NCBI RefSeq assembly: GCF_004804315.1
Contig: NZ_SRXX01000009.1
Coordinates: 122,184-186,183 of the forward strand
Reading direction: 5' to 3'
Length of the DNA: 64,000 bases
Source: Flagellimonas onchidii
Lineage (GTDB): Bacteria; Bacteroidota; Bacteroidia; Flavobacteriales; Flavobacteriaceae
Below, in pieces: positions 46,619 through 54,792 of the stretch (positions are counted from its first letter, which is position 1; each line of letters begins with the position of its first letter). A program made the position numbers and the translations under genes. Below the pieces are notes generated by a model that was not told where the DNA came from, searched no databases, and was given only the letters and a program-made list of their open reading frames with translations.

Positions 46619-49066
46619 TCAAAGTTTTACTTGGAGCGTTGTATAAAACGTTCTGGGATCCGCCGGTATTATTCCAGGACCAGGATACCCTGTTGCCCTT
46701 CGGGTAAAGTACGAATTATCCAACACATTATTGATTCCAGCTTCCAATTTAAACTTTTTATAGGTATAAGATAATGAAACATCCATAATACCATAGGCAG
46801 GTAATTCTCCTATAATACCAGCACCAGGCTCAGAAGAGGTGGTGGAAGGCAATGAGTTTTGTGGGTCGTTAAATTGACGCGAGAGATAAGTATATTGTAC
46901 GGAGGAAAGAAAATCCTTATAGCCAAAGTTAACTCCTGTTCGCAAATTTATGGCAGGAATATGTTCCACTTCCTTTCCCTGAACATTATTAATATCCGAT
47001 TTTATATACTCAGATGCCGTTAAGGCCAGATTGGCAAAAAGATTTAGTTTTAAATCCTCAGAACTGTTCAAAAATGTTTCTCTGAGATTCCAGTCACCAA
47101 GTAGCTCAAGGCCATAAATGACCGCAGTACCCGCATTATCCGTTAAGTTCCTCACCCTATTTTGATCATCTACAAAAGGAATTGTTCTCGATATCCTATT
47201 ATTATAATAGAGCAAAAAACTGCTCACATCATAAGCCAAAATCTCTTTGAACCTACCCCTTGCCCCAACATCTGCCGTAAAGCCTTCCTCATCTTCCAAA
47301 TCTTCACTAATCACTTGTGAAGGGTTTACCACCCGCAAATCATTAAAAGTAACGGAACGGTAGTTTTGCGATATATTGCCATACAGTTCAACGCTCTGAT
47401 TCAATTTATACGAAGCACCTAATCCCAAAAGCACAAAAGAACGCTCCAAATCATTCTCCTCATCTGTTACTCGGGTTTCCAATACATTCCCTGCCAAATC
47501 AGTAAATATCTCGGTAAAGTTACCATTGGCAGATGTTTTTATATACTCAAAACGAAAACCAGGGGTAAGGGAAAAGCGATTGCTCAAATTAAATATATTC
47601 TCACCAAAAACAGCCAAATTCAAATTAGGAAAACTGTATGTGGATTTTCTTGGAAAAGCTGGAAATTCTTCGTCCGCAAAAACAAAATCAGGACCTGTTG
47701 TGGCCGGTCCGGCACCCTGAAGCTGTTTATTAAAGGCTTGATAATATTTAGAACCAATCAAAAAAACAGCATCTTTTGTCCCAATTTTATATCGGGATAG
47801 CAAACGAGCCTCTGCTCCCCAATTCTGAAAATCATCAATCAATAACTCTCGTTCACTGCCATCATCTATGATATCTACTCTATTTTGACGAAAACCCAAA
47901 GCCTTACGAGAGGCATCCAATGCAAATAGATTAAAACTAAGGTCAGTTGCTGTAGAAAAACTATGGTCTAAGCGTAGCGAACCTAACTTCCAGTCAATTT
48001 CAAACCAGTTTCGTTCCCTATTGGAAAATGTAGGGTCTTCGTTAAATTGTGAGTCTGTCAATCCTCCTGGCTGTTGGGCCAAATAATCCAAGATGGTAGC
48101 TTCGAAAGTGATCTTGGTTTTCTCAGAAATGTCATATCCAAAATGTCCATGGTAATTTCTTGCATTGAAATTGGAATTTGGACGAAAGCCATCACCTTCT
48201 TTGTAATTAAAATAATTGTAATAGCTAAACTTTCCAGAAGTGCCACTTAAACTATTAAAACTAGTGAACAAACCATTTGAACCCAAGGTCTGTCTGGATA
48301 TCAATTCTATTTTCTTATTTGGATTCGGAGGTTTAAACTTAAAATTAATCAACCCTCCAAATTGTGTTCCATACTGCAAGGATGCAGCCCCTCGGACTAC
48401 TTGTATTTCCCTTAGTGCTTCAGCAGGAGGAGTATAGTAACTTTCTGGATAGCCTAGAACATCTGCACTAATATCATAACCATTTTGGCGAGTATTGAAG
48501 TTTGCTGTCCGGTTTGGATCCAAACCTCGCCCACCAATATTCAATTGTAGACCGGCATCACCATTGTCATAAATATTGAGTCCAACAACCTGCCCATAAA
48601 TTTGACGTGCATTGTTTGCTGCCAAATTTCCAGTGATTAGATCAACTGCCACTATTTCGGTTTTCTTACCCGCATAAATGGCAGTACCTTCAACCTTTTT
48701 AAGTTGTTGCAGCCTAAATACTTTCTCACGTTCTTTAGTTAAAACTACTTCTGACAGTTGTTCTCCCAAAGGTTGTAAAGTGATATTAAGTGACATATCC
48801 CCGTTAATCTCAACGGGTTGCTCATATACTTGAAACCCGAAGGTAAACGCCACAATATTGTATTTTCCGGATGGGATATTACTAAATTGAAAATTACCGG
48901 TTTCGGAGGTTGCTTCCAATTGTTGCAGTTCTTTAATGTAAACTTCGGTTTGCGCCAACGGTTCACCAGTTGAATCAGTTACCTTGCCCGAAAAACTGCT
49001 TTGTCCCCAAGCAATCGAAACAAACAAAAAAAGAAAAATGGTGTTTTTAAATCCCTTTGATTTCAT
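46619..49066 (-). CDS. TonB-dependent outer-membrane receptor (iron-type)
   Basis: An 815-residue receptor: signal peptide ending about residue 22, a carboxypeptidase-like domain (SGKVTDSTGEPLAQTEVYIKE), a plug domain (GTAIYAGKKTEIVAVDLITG and RQIYGQVVGLNIYDNGDAGL), and a beta barrel to the C-terminus. The SLQYGTQFGGLINFKFK segment is the plug end of FecA-like receptors. It overlaps the HTTM gene's stop by about 20 bases. Its position with imelysins supports an iron chelate or haem substrate, but that is not proven. Confidence 0.92.
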   Translation of the reverse strand: MKSKGFKNTIFLFLFVSIAWGQSSFSGKVTDSTGEPLAQTEVYIKELQQLEATSETGNFQFSNIPSGKYNIVAFTFGFQVYEQPVEINGDMSLNITLQPLGEQLSEVVLTKEREKVFRLQQLKKVEGTAIYAGKKTEIVAVDLITGNLAANNARQIYGQVVGLNIYDNGDAGLQLNIGGRGLDPNRTANFNTRQNGYDISADVLGYPESYYTPPAEALREIQVVRGAASLQYGTQFGGLINFKFKPPNPNKKIELISRQTLGSNGLFTSFNSLSGTSGKFSYYNYFNYKEGDGFRPNSNFNARNYHGHFGYDISEKTKITFEATILDYLAQQPGGLTDSQFNEDPTFSNRERNWFEIDWKLGSLRLDHSFSTATDLSFNLFALDASRKALGFRQNRVDIIDDGSERELLIDDFQNWGAEARLLSRYKIGTKDAVFLIGSKYYQAFNKQLQGAGPATTGPDFVFADEEFPAFPRKSTYSFPNLNLAVFGENIFNLSNRFSLTPGFRFEYIKTSANGNFTEIFTDLAGNVLETRVTDEENDLERSFVLLGLGASYKLNQSVELYGNISQNYRSVTFNDLRVVNPSQVISEDLEDEEGFTADVGARGRFKEILAYDVSSFLLYYNNRISRTIPFVDDQNRVRNLTDNAGTAVIYGLELLGDWNLRETFLNSSEDLKLNLFANLALTASEYIKSDINNVQGKEVEHIPAINLRTGVNFGYKDFLSSVQYTYLSRQFNDPQNSLPSTTSSEPGAGIIGELPAYGIMDVSLSYTYKKFKLEAGINNVLDNSYFTRRATGYPGPGIIPADPRTFYTTLQVKL

Positions 49067-50414
49067 CCTTAAATGGTAATATCCACGTTTTGTGTTTAAA
49101 TGAATCTTTTTCTTGCCCTAAATCAATATTGGGGTCAATATATGGTTGACTCAATCTCCCGTTCAATGCCACATAGCATTCAACATATATCCCAATATTT
49201 TGGTGCCCATCTTTTTCAAAATGTTGTTTGAGATAATGGGCATATTCTACAATAAAGTCAGGTTGGAAGGACATTTGCTTTTCCTGAAAAGGAGTCAAAA
49301 AATCTGAATTGTCCACATAAAACCATTTCCCAGTTTCTTTGTTTACAATTTTGAATTGGGCGTAACCCGATTTTTCCATAAGCATTACACGCCATGAGAA
49401 ACGATACCCTTCTTCTGTCCAGAACAATTCTCCCGGGTACAATAGATACCGCCATGGAAAAAGCAACTGAATGGCAAAAAACAGGATCAGTACGCCGTAG
49501 TTTAATTGGTTGACCAGATTTTTCCCATAAACCAACGCCTTTCCATTATCAAATATTTTTTTGTTGACCTTTATTATGTTGGAAATAATGCGCAATATTT
49601 TGTGATGTAAACGGTCATCAAAAAAGATAAGTGCGGACACGATCATGATATACGGAAACATTCCTATTGGAAATAAAATTCTCGTTAACACATGAAAAAA
49701 CACAACCAAAGCAAAACCTAAATAACGTGTCCTGCTCCATAACAGCAAAAAGGGAATCATCAAATCATAGATTGTACCTCCCCAACTAAGGACATAATGC
49801 ACCCACTCTTTTGTCAATAAATCTCCAATAAATGGTATATCGAATTTGGAAGGCAACCAAATCTTTAGTGGCATTGCCTTAAAAAGCCAATCGGAGTTTA
49901 GTTTTGCAACACCCGCATAAAAGTAGACTACACCCAGCATTAACTTTACACAGTCAATGGTCCATTTTGGTATACGCTGAAAAGCAACTTTATAGTTCTT
50001 TTTTGCATCCCACGAAAAATAGGCATTGGCCGGCAAAAAAAACATCAAGAAAGATAGGGCACTTATAAAGTAGTAATGATTCAAATATGTGGTCTTGTCC
50101 ATTAATTCGATATAGGTGAAGGACAAAAAGAAGATTAAAATGGAGAATCGATATTTGTATCCTATTGCCACCCCAATGGAAGCCAATCCACAAATAATAA
50201 AAATAATATAGGTAATGGAACCGAGTGGTTTTACCCATTCAAATCCGTAGTAAGAAAAATGAAATTTAGGATTAAGATAAAGTGTTTCAATCCATCCGTT
50301 TGCCCAAAAGCGGACAATACTCCCTAACATCATTATCCCGAAAAAAATACGAAAGACCGCCAATGGGGCGGCCTCGACTTTTTTCTGCAGGTATTTGTTA
50401 AGGTTCAAAACCAT
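49047..50414 (-). CDS. HTTM-domain membrane protein
   Basis: A 455-residue integral membrane protein with the HTTM domain related to vitamin K-dependent gamma-carboxylases: FRIFFGIMMLGSIVRFW, then FSYYGFEWV, YLNHYYFISALSFLMFFLPANAYFSWD and a C-terminal soluble region with YVECYVALNGRLSQPY. It begins at the base after the stop of the imelysin upstream and overlaps the receptor start. Its activity in this context is unknown. Confidence 0.85.
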   Translation of the reverse strand: MVLNLNKYLQKKVEAAPLAVFRIFFGIMMLGSIVRFWANGWIETLYLNPKFHFSYYGFEWVKPLGSITYIIFIICGLASIGVAIGYKYRFSILIFFLSFTYIELMDKTTYLNHYYFISALSFLMFFLPANAYFSWDAKKNYKVAFQRIPKWTIDCVKLMLGVVYFYAGVAKLNSDWLFKAMPLKIWLPSKFDIPFIGDLLTKEWVHYVLSWGGTIYDLMIPFLLLWSRTRYLGFALVVFFHVLTRILFPIGMFPYIMIVSALIFFDDRLHHKILRIISNIIKVNKKIFDNGKALVYGKNLVNQLNYGVLILFFAIQLLFPWRYLLYPGELFWTEEGYRFSWRVMLMEKSGYAQFKIVNKETGKWFYVDNSDFLTPFQEKQMSFQPDFIVEYAHYLKQHFEKDGHQNIGIYVECYVALNGRLSQPYIDPNIDLGQEKDSFKHKTWILPFKDEIKGI

Positions 50415-51554
50415 TTAATCACCATCCGCATCAACAAAATCAATGCTTATACTCATCGCGGAGACCATGTCTACTTTTAACAAGGGTACTACTTTTTGGA
50501 CCTCATCATAAGCACGGAACATATCTACCGCAGGATTATTGGTTTCAATTTCCGTTTTAAAATCCCCCAAACCAGTAACAGCATCCCTAGCTGAATCCAT
50601 TTGGTCATTAATACGTTTTGAAAGGTCTTCGCCTTCTTTTACAGTATTTAACGCATTTAAGTAGGAGGCCAAGCTTTCTCCGGTAGTAGTAGAATCAAAG
50701 TGTTTACCGTTAAAAAAATCCTGAACGGCAGTCAAACCTTCCAAAAACATGGACTTACTTAATTCTGGCTTATATAAAACCTCAACGGTATTAGGTGTTT
50801 GGTCTCCAGAAAATGCACCCAACGGAATTCCCATTTTACCAGCTCGCAGGAATTTTTCAAAATAAAAGATATAGTCATTGACATATCGGTCAACCGAAGC
50901 TGTTGCCGAGGAACCATCATTTTCTACAAATGTATTTCGATATGTACCTTCCCACTCTGAAACCACTCCATCGGTAAGTGTTATCATATCGGTCAACAAT
51001 GCGGCTATATAATCCAAAGTGTTTTCTGCTTCGGTACCACTAGACCATCTAGCTACCAAATCCGTATCGTTTTCCTCTAGACCATTCAGAAGATAATCCA
51101 AAGCCGGAAAGCCCTTTGTATCTCTATTAGAGGGCAATGAAAGATCATATGTTCCTGAGGAAATATTGGATTCAATCACCTCGATATCGGTAGGATAAGT
51201 ATTCACATTTAAACGATAACCAACAGATTCTGCTGGGCCAATTTCAAACATTGAAACTGTTTGCCAAGCGGTATAGGCATTTACCCAAGCAGTTCTAAGT
51301 GCCTCGAGGTTCGCTACCGTTTTATCTGCAGAAAAAGTTTCGAAGGCTGCATTGAGGTTCGAAAGTTCTGATTGAAAAGCTTTATAGGAAGGTATAATAA
51401 TGTTATCAGCCCAATTGACCAACATGGCTCCCCTATCGAAAGTTACCGGAACACCATCATCATCAGTTCCACCTGTGTCACCACCTGAACCGTCTGACGA
51501 ACATGCCCAAATCACCAGAAAAATTGCAATTGTGAGGTACCAATATTTTTTCAT
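50415..51554 (-). CDS. Imelysin family lipoprotein (variant without GxHxxE)
   Basis: A 379-residue lipoprotein (lipobox VIWAC) with two imelysin-type helical repeats (IIPSYKAFQSELSNLNAAFE and TKGFPALDYLLNGLEENDTD). In place of GxHxxE it has GFPALDYLL, so the metal site of the M75 type is not conserved. It is the first gene after its own promoter and precedes HTTM, the receptor and the haem-binding protein in one operon. Confidence 0.9.
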   Translation of the reverse strand: MKKYWYLTIAIFLVIWACSSDGSGGDTGGTDDDGVPVTFDRGAMLVNWADNIIIPSYKAFQSELSNLNAAFETFSADKTVANLEALRTAWVNAYTAWQTVSMFEIGPAESVGYRLNVNTYPTDIEVIESNISSGTYDLSLPSNRDTKGFPALDYLLNGLEENDTDLVARWSSGTEAENTLDYIAALLTDMITLTDGVVSEWEGTYRNTFVENDGSSATASVDRYVNDYIFYFEKFLRAGKMGIPLGAFSGDQTPNTVEVLYKPELSKSMFLEGLTAVQDFFNGKHFDSTTTGESLASYLNALNTVKEGEDLSKRINDQMDSARDAVTGLGDFKTEIETNNPAVDMFRAYDEVQKVVPLLKVDMVSAMSISIDFVDADGD

Positions 51555-51566
51555 CGCAATTATTTT

Positions 51567-51585
51567 TATTTATTCTAATTAAATA
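51567..51585. promoter_or_regulatory. Fur-like 19-mer, copy 3 (variant)
   Basis: TATTTATTCTAATTAAATA, upstream of the second intact imelysin (minus strand). On the minus strand it reads TATTTAATTAGAATAAATA. It lies between the -7 box and the start codon, like the copies at 42237 and 52973. Confidence 0.45.
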
Positions 51586-51590
51586 GCGCC

Positions 51591-51622
51591 CAAAGATAGC
51601 AAAAGAGGTGGGATTCAACCAA
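51591..51622 (-). promoter_or_regulatory. Promoter of the imelysin operon, inside a terminator hairpin
   Basis: On the minus strand TTG (51622-51620), 21 bases, TATCTTTG (51598-51591). The -33 box falls in the loop of the hairpin at 51601-51636, so transcription end and start signals overlap. Confidence 0.5.
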
Positions 51623-51636
51623 AACCCACCTCTTTT
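51601..51636. terminator. Hairpin terminator after the DUF4856 gene
   Basis: AAAAGAGGTGGG, a 12-base loop, then CCCACCTCTTTT: a perfect 12-bp stem, 39 bases beyond the stop of the DUF4856 gene. Confidence 0.85.
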
Positions 51637-51674
51637 TGTTAGATTATATTTTAAAAGAATCTAAAAACCTTTTT

Positions 51675-52961
51675 CTAACTGCCGGCTTGTGCAACGGTAA
51701 AGTCAAATTCATCAGCTATAGATTGTGAAATAGTTTCTAATGTAGCTGGTGCAACATCCCAAAGTCCATTATCGCCATCATCCATTAAATCCGTTAGGAA
51801 AGCATCCACTTCAGCTTTTGTAAAGTAAGGGTCATTTGAATTCGGCTTACGCGTAAACTGCAAACTATAGATAAATCCATACCCCTCAGATAAATCATGG
51901 AACGCTGTACCATATTGGGGAGTAGCTTGATCTATAGCATTTTTACCTTGTTGTAAATAATACACCGCTCTAATGCCGATTACCTTTGAAATCAATTCTC
52001 TGATAATTTCAGCTTGCTCATTTCTAACGGTATAATCTTTAGCCACAATTGCTGCACGTCCCAATTTCAGGGCCTGGAAAATATCATCGGCTATACCCGC
52101 AAAATCATCATCCCCTTCCACACGACCGATGTATTTATTCAAGAAGCTATCATCATCTCCAATAGTTGGTCTTGGATCGGCCAAATCCTGAGCTGTTCCA
52201 AAAGCATAGCCATAGGCTTCGTCCCAATCATGTTCCATATCGGTGTAGTTTTTGCCGTCAACTAAGGTTCCATCATCGTTGGCCTCCTCAAACTGATCCA
52301 ATACATCAGAACTTATATAATTATTAAGCATTTGATCAACCATTAAGGCTCCAATCAAGGATTTATTGAAAACTTGATTCATTTCCAATCCTTTTCCGGT
52401 AACATATCGAGTGGATCCGCCATCTGCAATTTGTCCGGCGGTTCCAGCTACCGCAGCGGTATTCCAATTTGGAAACACTACATCAACTTGGGTTTCAATC
52501 CACCCTCCAAAATCTTCTCTAATCAATGCTTGATCCGTTGCATTGTTGGAAAAGAAGTCAAAAGAGGCAGCCGTTTTACCCCTAACACTTTTATCTGAAG
52601 CATTTAAATCAGGGTCTGAGAAGTCATCTTCACCCTCAACGTGGGCGAACATAGCATTTAAAACTTCTTTGTTAGTGGTCTCATCCTTAAGTTTATCAAT
52701 AATTTCTTGCGACATCAAAATTCGGGTAGTTTGTCCCCCAAAACTTACTGAACTTTCGCTATTTCTTTCAAAAACATAAGTTGTTGGATTCTCGATTGCA
52801 ATCTGGCAAGGTTCACATGCACTTCCTCCACAATCAACTCCCGTTTCATCTCCATTTTGGATACCATCACTACAAGTAGGGTTTACACCAGAATCATCGT
52901 TGGAGCACGAGGCAATTAATCCAACTGTAATACCCAACACAAAAAGTCTTTTCAATAACAT
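51675..52961 (-). CDS. DUF4856 lipoprotein
   Basis: A 428-residue lipoprotein (lipobox IASC). A cysteine cluster follows (CSDGIQNGDETGVDCGGSAC), then the DUF4856 body starting TYVFERNSESSVSFGGQTTR and including DMEHDWDEAYGYAFGTAQD and EGYGFIYSLQFTRK. The family is repeatedly found beside imelysins and is thought to be surface exposed. It is transcribed toward the second imelysin, with a terminator between them. Function unknown. Confidence 0.88.
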   Translation of the reverse strand: MLLKRLFVLGITVGLIASCSNDDSGVNPTCSDGIQNGDETGVDCGGSACEPCQIAIENPTTYVFERNSESSVSFGGQTTRILMSQEIIDKLKDETTNKEVLNAMFAHVEGEDDFSDPDLNASDKSVRGKTAASFDFFSNNATDQALIREDFGGWIETQVDVVFPNWNTAAVAGTAGQIADGGSTRYVTGKGLEMNQVFNKSLIGALMVDQMLNNYISSDVLDQFEEANDDGTLVDGKNYTDMEHDWDEAYGYAFGTAQDLADPRPTIGDDDSFLNKYIGRVEGDDDFAGIADDIFQALKLGRAAIVAKDYTVRNEQAEIIRELISKVIGIRAVYYLQQGKNAIDQATPQYGTAFHDLSEGYGFIYSLQFTRKPNSNDPYFTKAEVDAFLTDLMDDGDNGLWDVAPATLETISQSIADEFDFTVAQAGS

Positions 52962-52972
52962 TTTTTAAGTTT

Positions 52973-52991
52973 ATTTAGATTAAATGTAAAT
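52973..52991. promoter_or_regulatory. Fur-like 19-mer, copy 4
   Basis: ATTTAGATTAAATGTAAAT, just upstream of the DUF4856 ATG and downstream of its promoter; near-palindromic. Confidence 0.55.
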
Positions 52992-53003
52992 AGTTGTATC
53001 GGG

Positions 53004-53034
53004 CAAATATATTGCGCACTAACCTCATTGGCAA
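53004..53034 (-). promoter_or_regulatory. Bacteroidota-type promoter of the DUF4856 gene
   Basis: On the minus strand TTG (53034-53032), 20 bases, TATATTTG (53011-53004). Identical -7 box to the first imelysin promoter. Confidence 0.65.
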
Positions 53035-53038
53035 ATTA

Positions 53039-53057
53039 ATTTAGACTTAATTTAAAT
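53039..53057. promoter_or_regulatory. Fur-like 19-mer, copy 5
   Basis: ATTTAGACTTAATTTAAAT, upstream of the DUF4856 promoter; near-palindromic. With copy 4 it brackets that promoter. Confidence 0.5.
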
Positions 53058-53093
53058 AAATTTTAAGATTTCGTTTTTTGAATTCCAAAAGAA

Positions 53094-53957
53094 TCAATGG
53101 TAGGCGGAAAACAGTTCCGTAGCTTTGTTATATGCTGCCTCAAAAACCATCCAATTGACACTTGAGTCGGCTTTTTGGGAAGTGAAGTAGGATAACATCT
53201 TTTCCGTAGGCATGTTTCCAGTAAGCTCATCCTTGGCCATAGGACAGCCACCAAATCCTTGGACAGCACCATCAAAACGTCGGCACCCAGCTTTATACGC
53301 CGCATCAACTTTCTCATGCCATTTGCTTGGAGTCGTGTGTAAATGCGCTCCAAATTCAATATCGGGATATTTGGAAATTAGATTCGAGAACAAATAGTTG
53401 ATGACCTCGGGGGTAGAACTCCCGATGGTATCAGAAAGGGAAAGTATTCTTGTTCCCATTGCAGCCAGCTTTTCGGTCCACTCCCCTACAATGTCTACAT
53501 CCCATGGGTCTCCATACGGATTTCCAAACCCCATAGAAATATAGGTGACAACTTCCTTATTATTTGTATGTGCAATCTCTAAAATACTTTTTAAAGTATC
53601 TACTGATTGAGCAATGGTTTTATGTGTGTTTCGCATTTGGAAATTCTCGGAAATCGAGAAGGGATATCCCAAATAATCAATGGTTTTATGTTTGCATGCA
53701 TCAATAGCTCCTCTAGTGTTTGCCACAATGGCCAAAAGCTTGCTGTTGGTCTTAGATAAATCCAATCGTTCTAGCACTTGGGCCGTATCGACCATTTGGG
53801 GAATGGCCTTGGGGGAAACAAAAGAACCAAAATCAATAGTATCAAAGCCACATCCTAAAAGTGATTGGATATATCTTGCTTTTTCCTCAGTAGGGATAAA
53901 GGTCTTGATGCCTTGCATGGCATCTCTTGGACATTCTATTAGCTTCACTTTTGACAT
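53094..53957 (-). CDS. Hydroxymethylglutaryl-CoA lyase
   Basis: Cleaves HMG-CoA to acetoacetate and acetyl-CoA in leucine breakdown. The TIM-barrel active site is seen as IECPRDAMQGIKTFIPT (the catalytic Arg-Asp), SLSDTIGSSTPE, GAHLHTTPSKW (metal His pair) and GGCPMAKDELTGNMPTE (catalytic Cys). The usual EVGPRDG motif is ECPRDAM here, as in other Bacteroidota forms that I recall. ATG 53957 gives 287 residues; a longer frame would overlap the LysE gene. Confidence 0.93.
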   Translation of the reverse strand: MSKVKLIECPRDAMQGIKTFIPTEEKARYIQSLLGCGFDTIDFGSFVSPKAIPQMVDTAQVLERLDLSKTNSKLLAIVANTRGAIDACKHKTIDYLGYPFSISENFQMRNTHKTIAQSVDTLKSILEIAHTNNKEVVTYISMGFGNPYGDPWDVDIVGEWTEKLAAMGTRILSLSDTIGSSTPEVINYLFSNLISKYPDIEFGAHLHTTPSKWHEKVDAAYKAGCRRFDGAVQGFGGCPMAKDELTGNMPTEKMLSYFTSQKADSSVNWMVFEAAYNKATELFSAYH

Positions 53958-53976
53958 TGCCAATGTAAAATTACCA

Positions 53977-54603
53977 CTATTTATCCGATACAAGTAGGTA
54001 AAGTGCAATTCCAACAAAAACCACAATCTGAACCCATTTAAGATAGAATCCCGTTTTCGGATTCCTTAAAAGATATTCGGAGATAGCTCCTGCGAGAACG
54101 GCTATTGCTCCGAAAATGACGAACGCTACTAACATGAACAACAGACCAAGCACATAAAATTGAAGTACCGTACTCAACTCATCACTAAACAAAAAACCAG
54201 GAAAAAAGGCTAAAAAGAAAATCGTAACCTTAGGGTTCAATACATTCATGGTAAATCCTTTCCAGAACAATTTGCCCATTCCTTTTAGGGATTCTTTCTT
54301 TTGGCTTAGCGAAACTTTTGAATCACTTTTATATACCATGATTGCCAAATACAGTAAATAAGCCGCTCCAAAAAGTTTAATCCCCCAAAAGAGGACATCA
54401 CTTCTTTTAATAATTTCTGAAACACCAAACGCTAATAGGGTCGTATGCACCAAACACCCACTTACAAGCCCTAAAACAGTTGCAAGTCCTGATTTTACAC
54501 CATTGGAAATACTTTGTCCAAGAACAAAAATATTATCCGGCCCAGGAGCTATGGCCAACGCAGCCGATGCAACTGCAAACGCAATCAAAATTTCGTAGTT
54601 CAA
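53977..54603 (-). CDS. LysE-family amino-acid exporter
   Basis: A 208-residue membrane protein with about six spans. The family motif is AIAPGPDNIFVLGQSI at the N-terminus; LVHTTLLAFGVSEII and LNPKVTIFFLAFFPGFL are conserved. TTG 54603 gives the family length; longer frames to 54738 add unrelated sequence. Its 3' end is 19 bases from the HMG-CoA lyase start. Substrates include lysine, homoserine and leucine. Confidence 0.88.
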   Translation of the reverse strand: MNYEILIAFAVASAALAIAPGPDNIFVLGQSISNGVKSGLATVLGLVSGCLVHTTLLAFGVSEIIKRSDVLFWGIKLFGAAYLLYLAIMVYKSDSKVSLSQKKESLKGMGKLFWKGFTMNVLNPKVTIFFLAFFPGFLFSDELSTVLQFYVLGLLFMLVAFVIFGAIAVLAGAISEYLLRNPKTGFYLKWVQIVVFVGIALYLLVSDK

Positions 54604-54792
54604 TCTTACTTTCTTAAAAATGTGAAAAGTACAAAATATCAGATATCCATTCTGCTTGTTCTTTGGTTTTGACATTTCGCCATACAGCCATAATTTTTGA
54701 TAATTAGCGAATAGGACCATGGACTTGTAACCTTTCAAAGAATTACCATTATATTTATCCTTGCTCGGTTAACTTGTAACGAGCATAGCATT

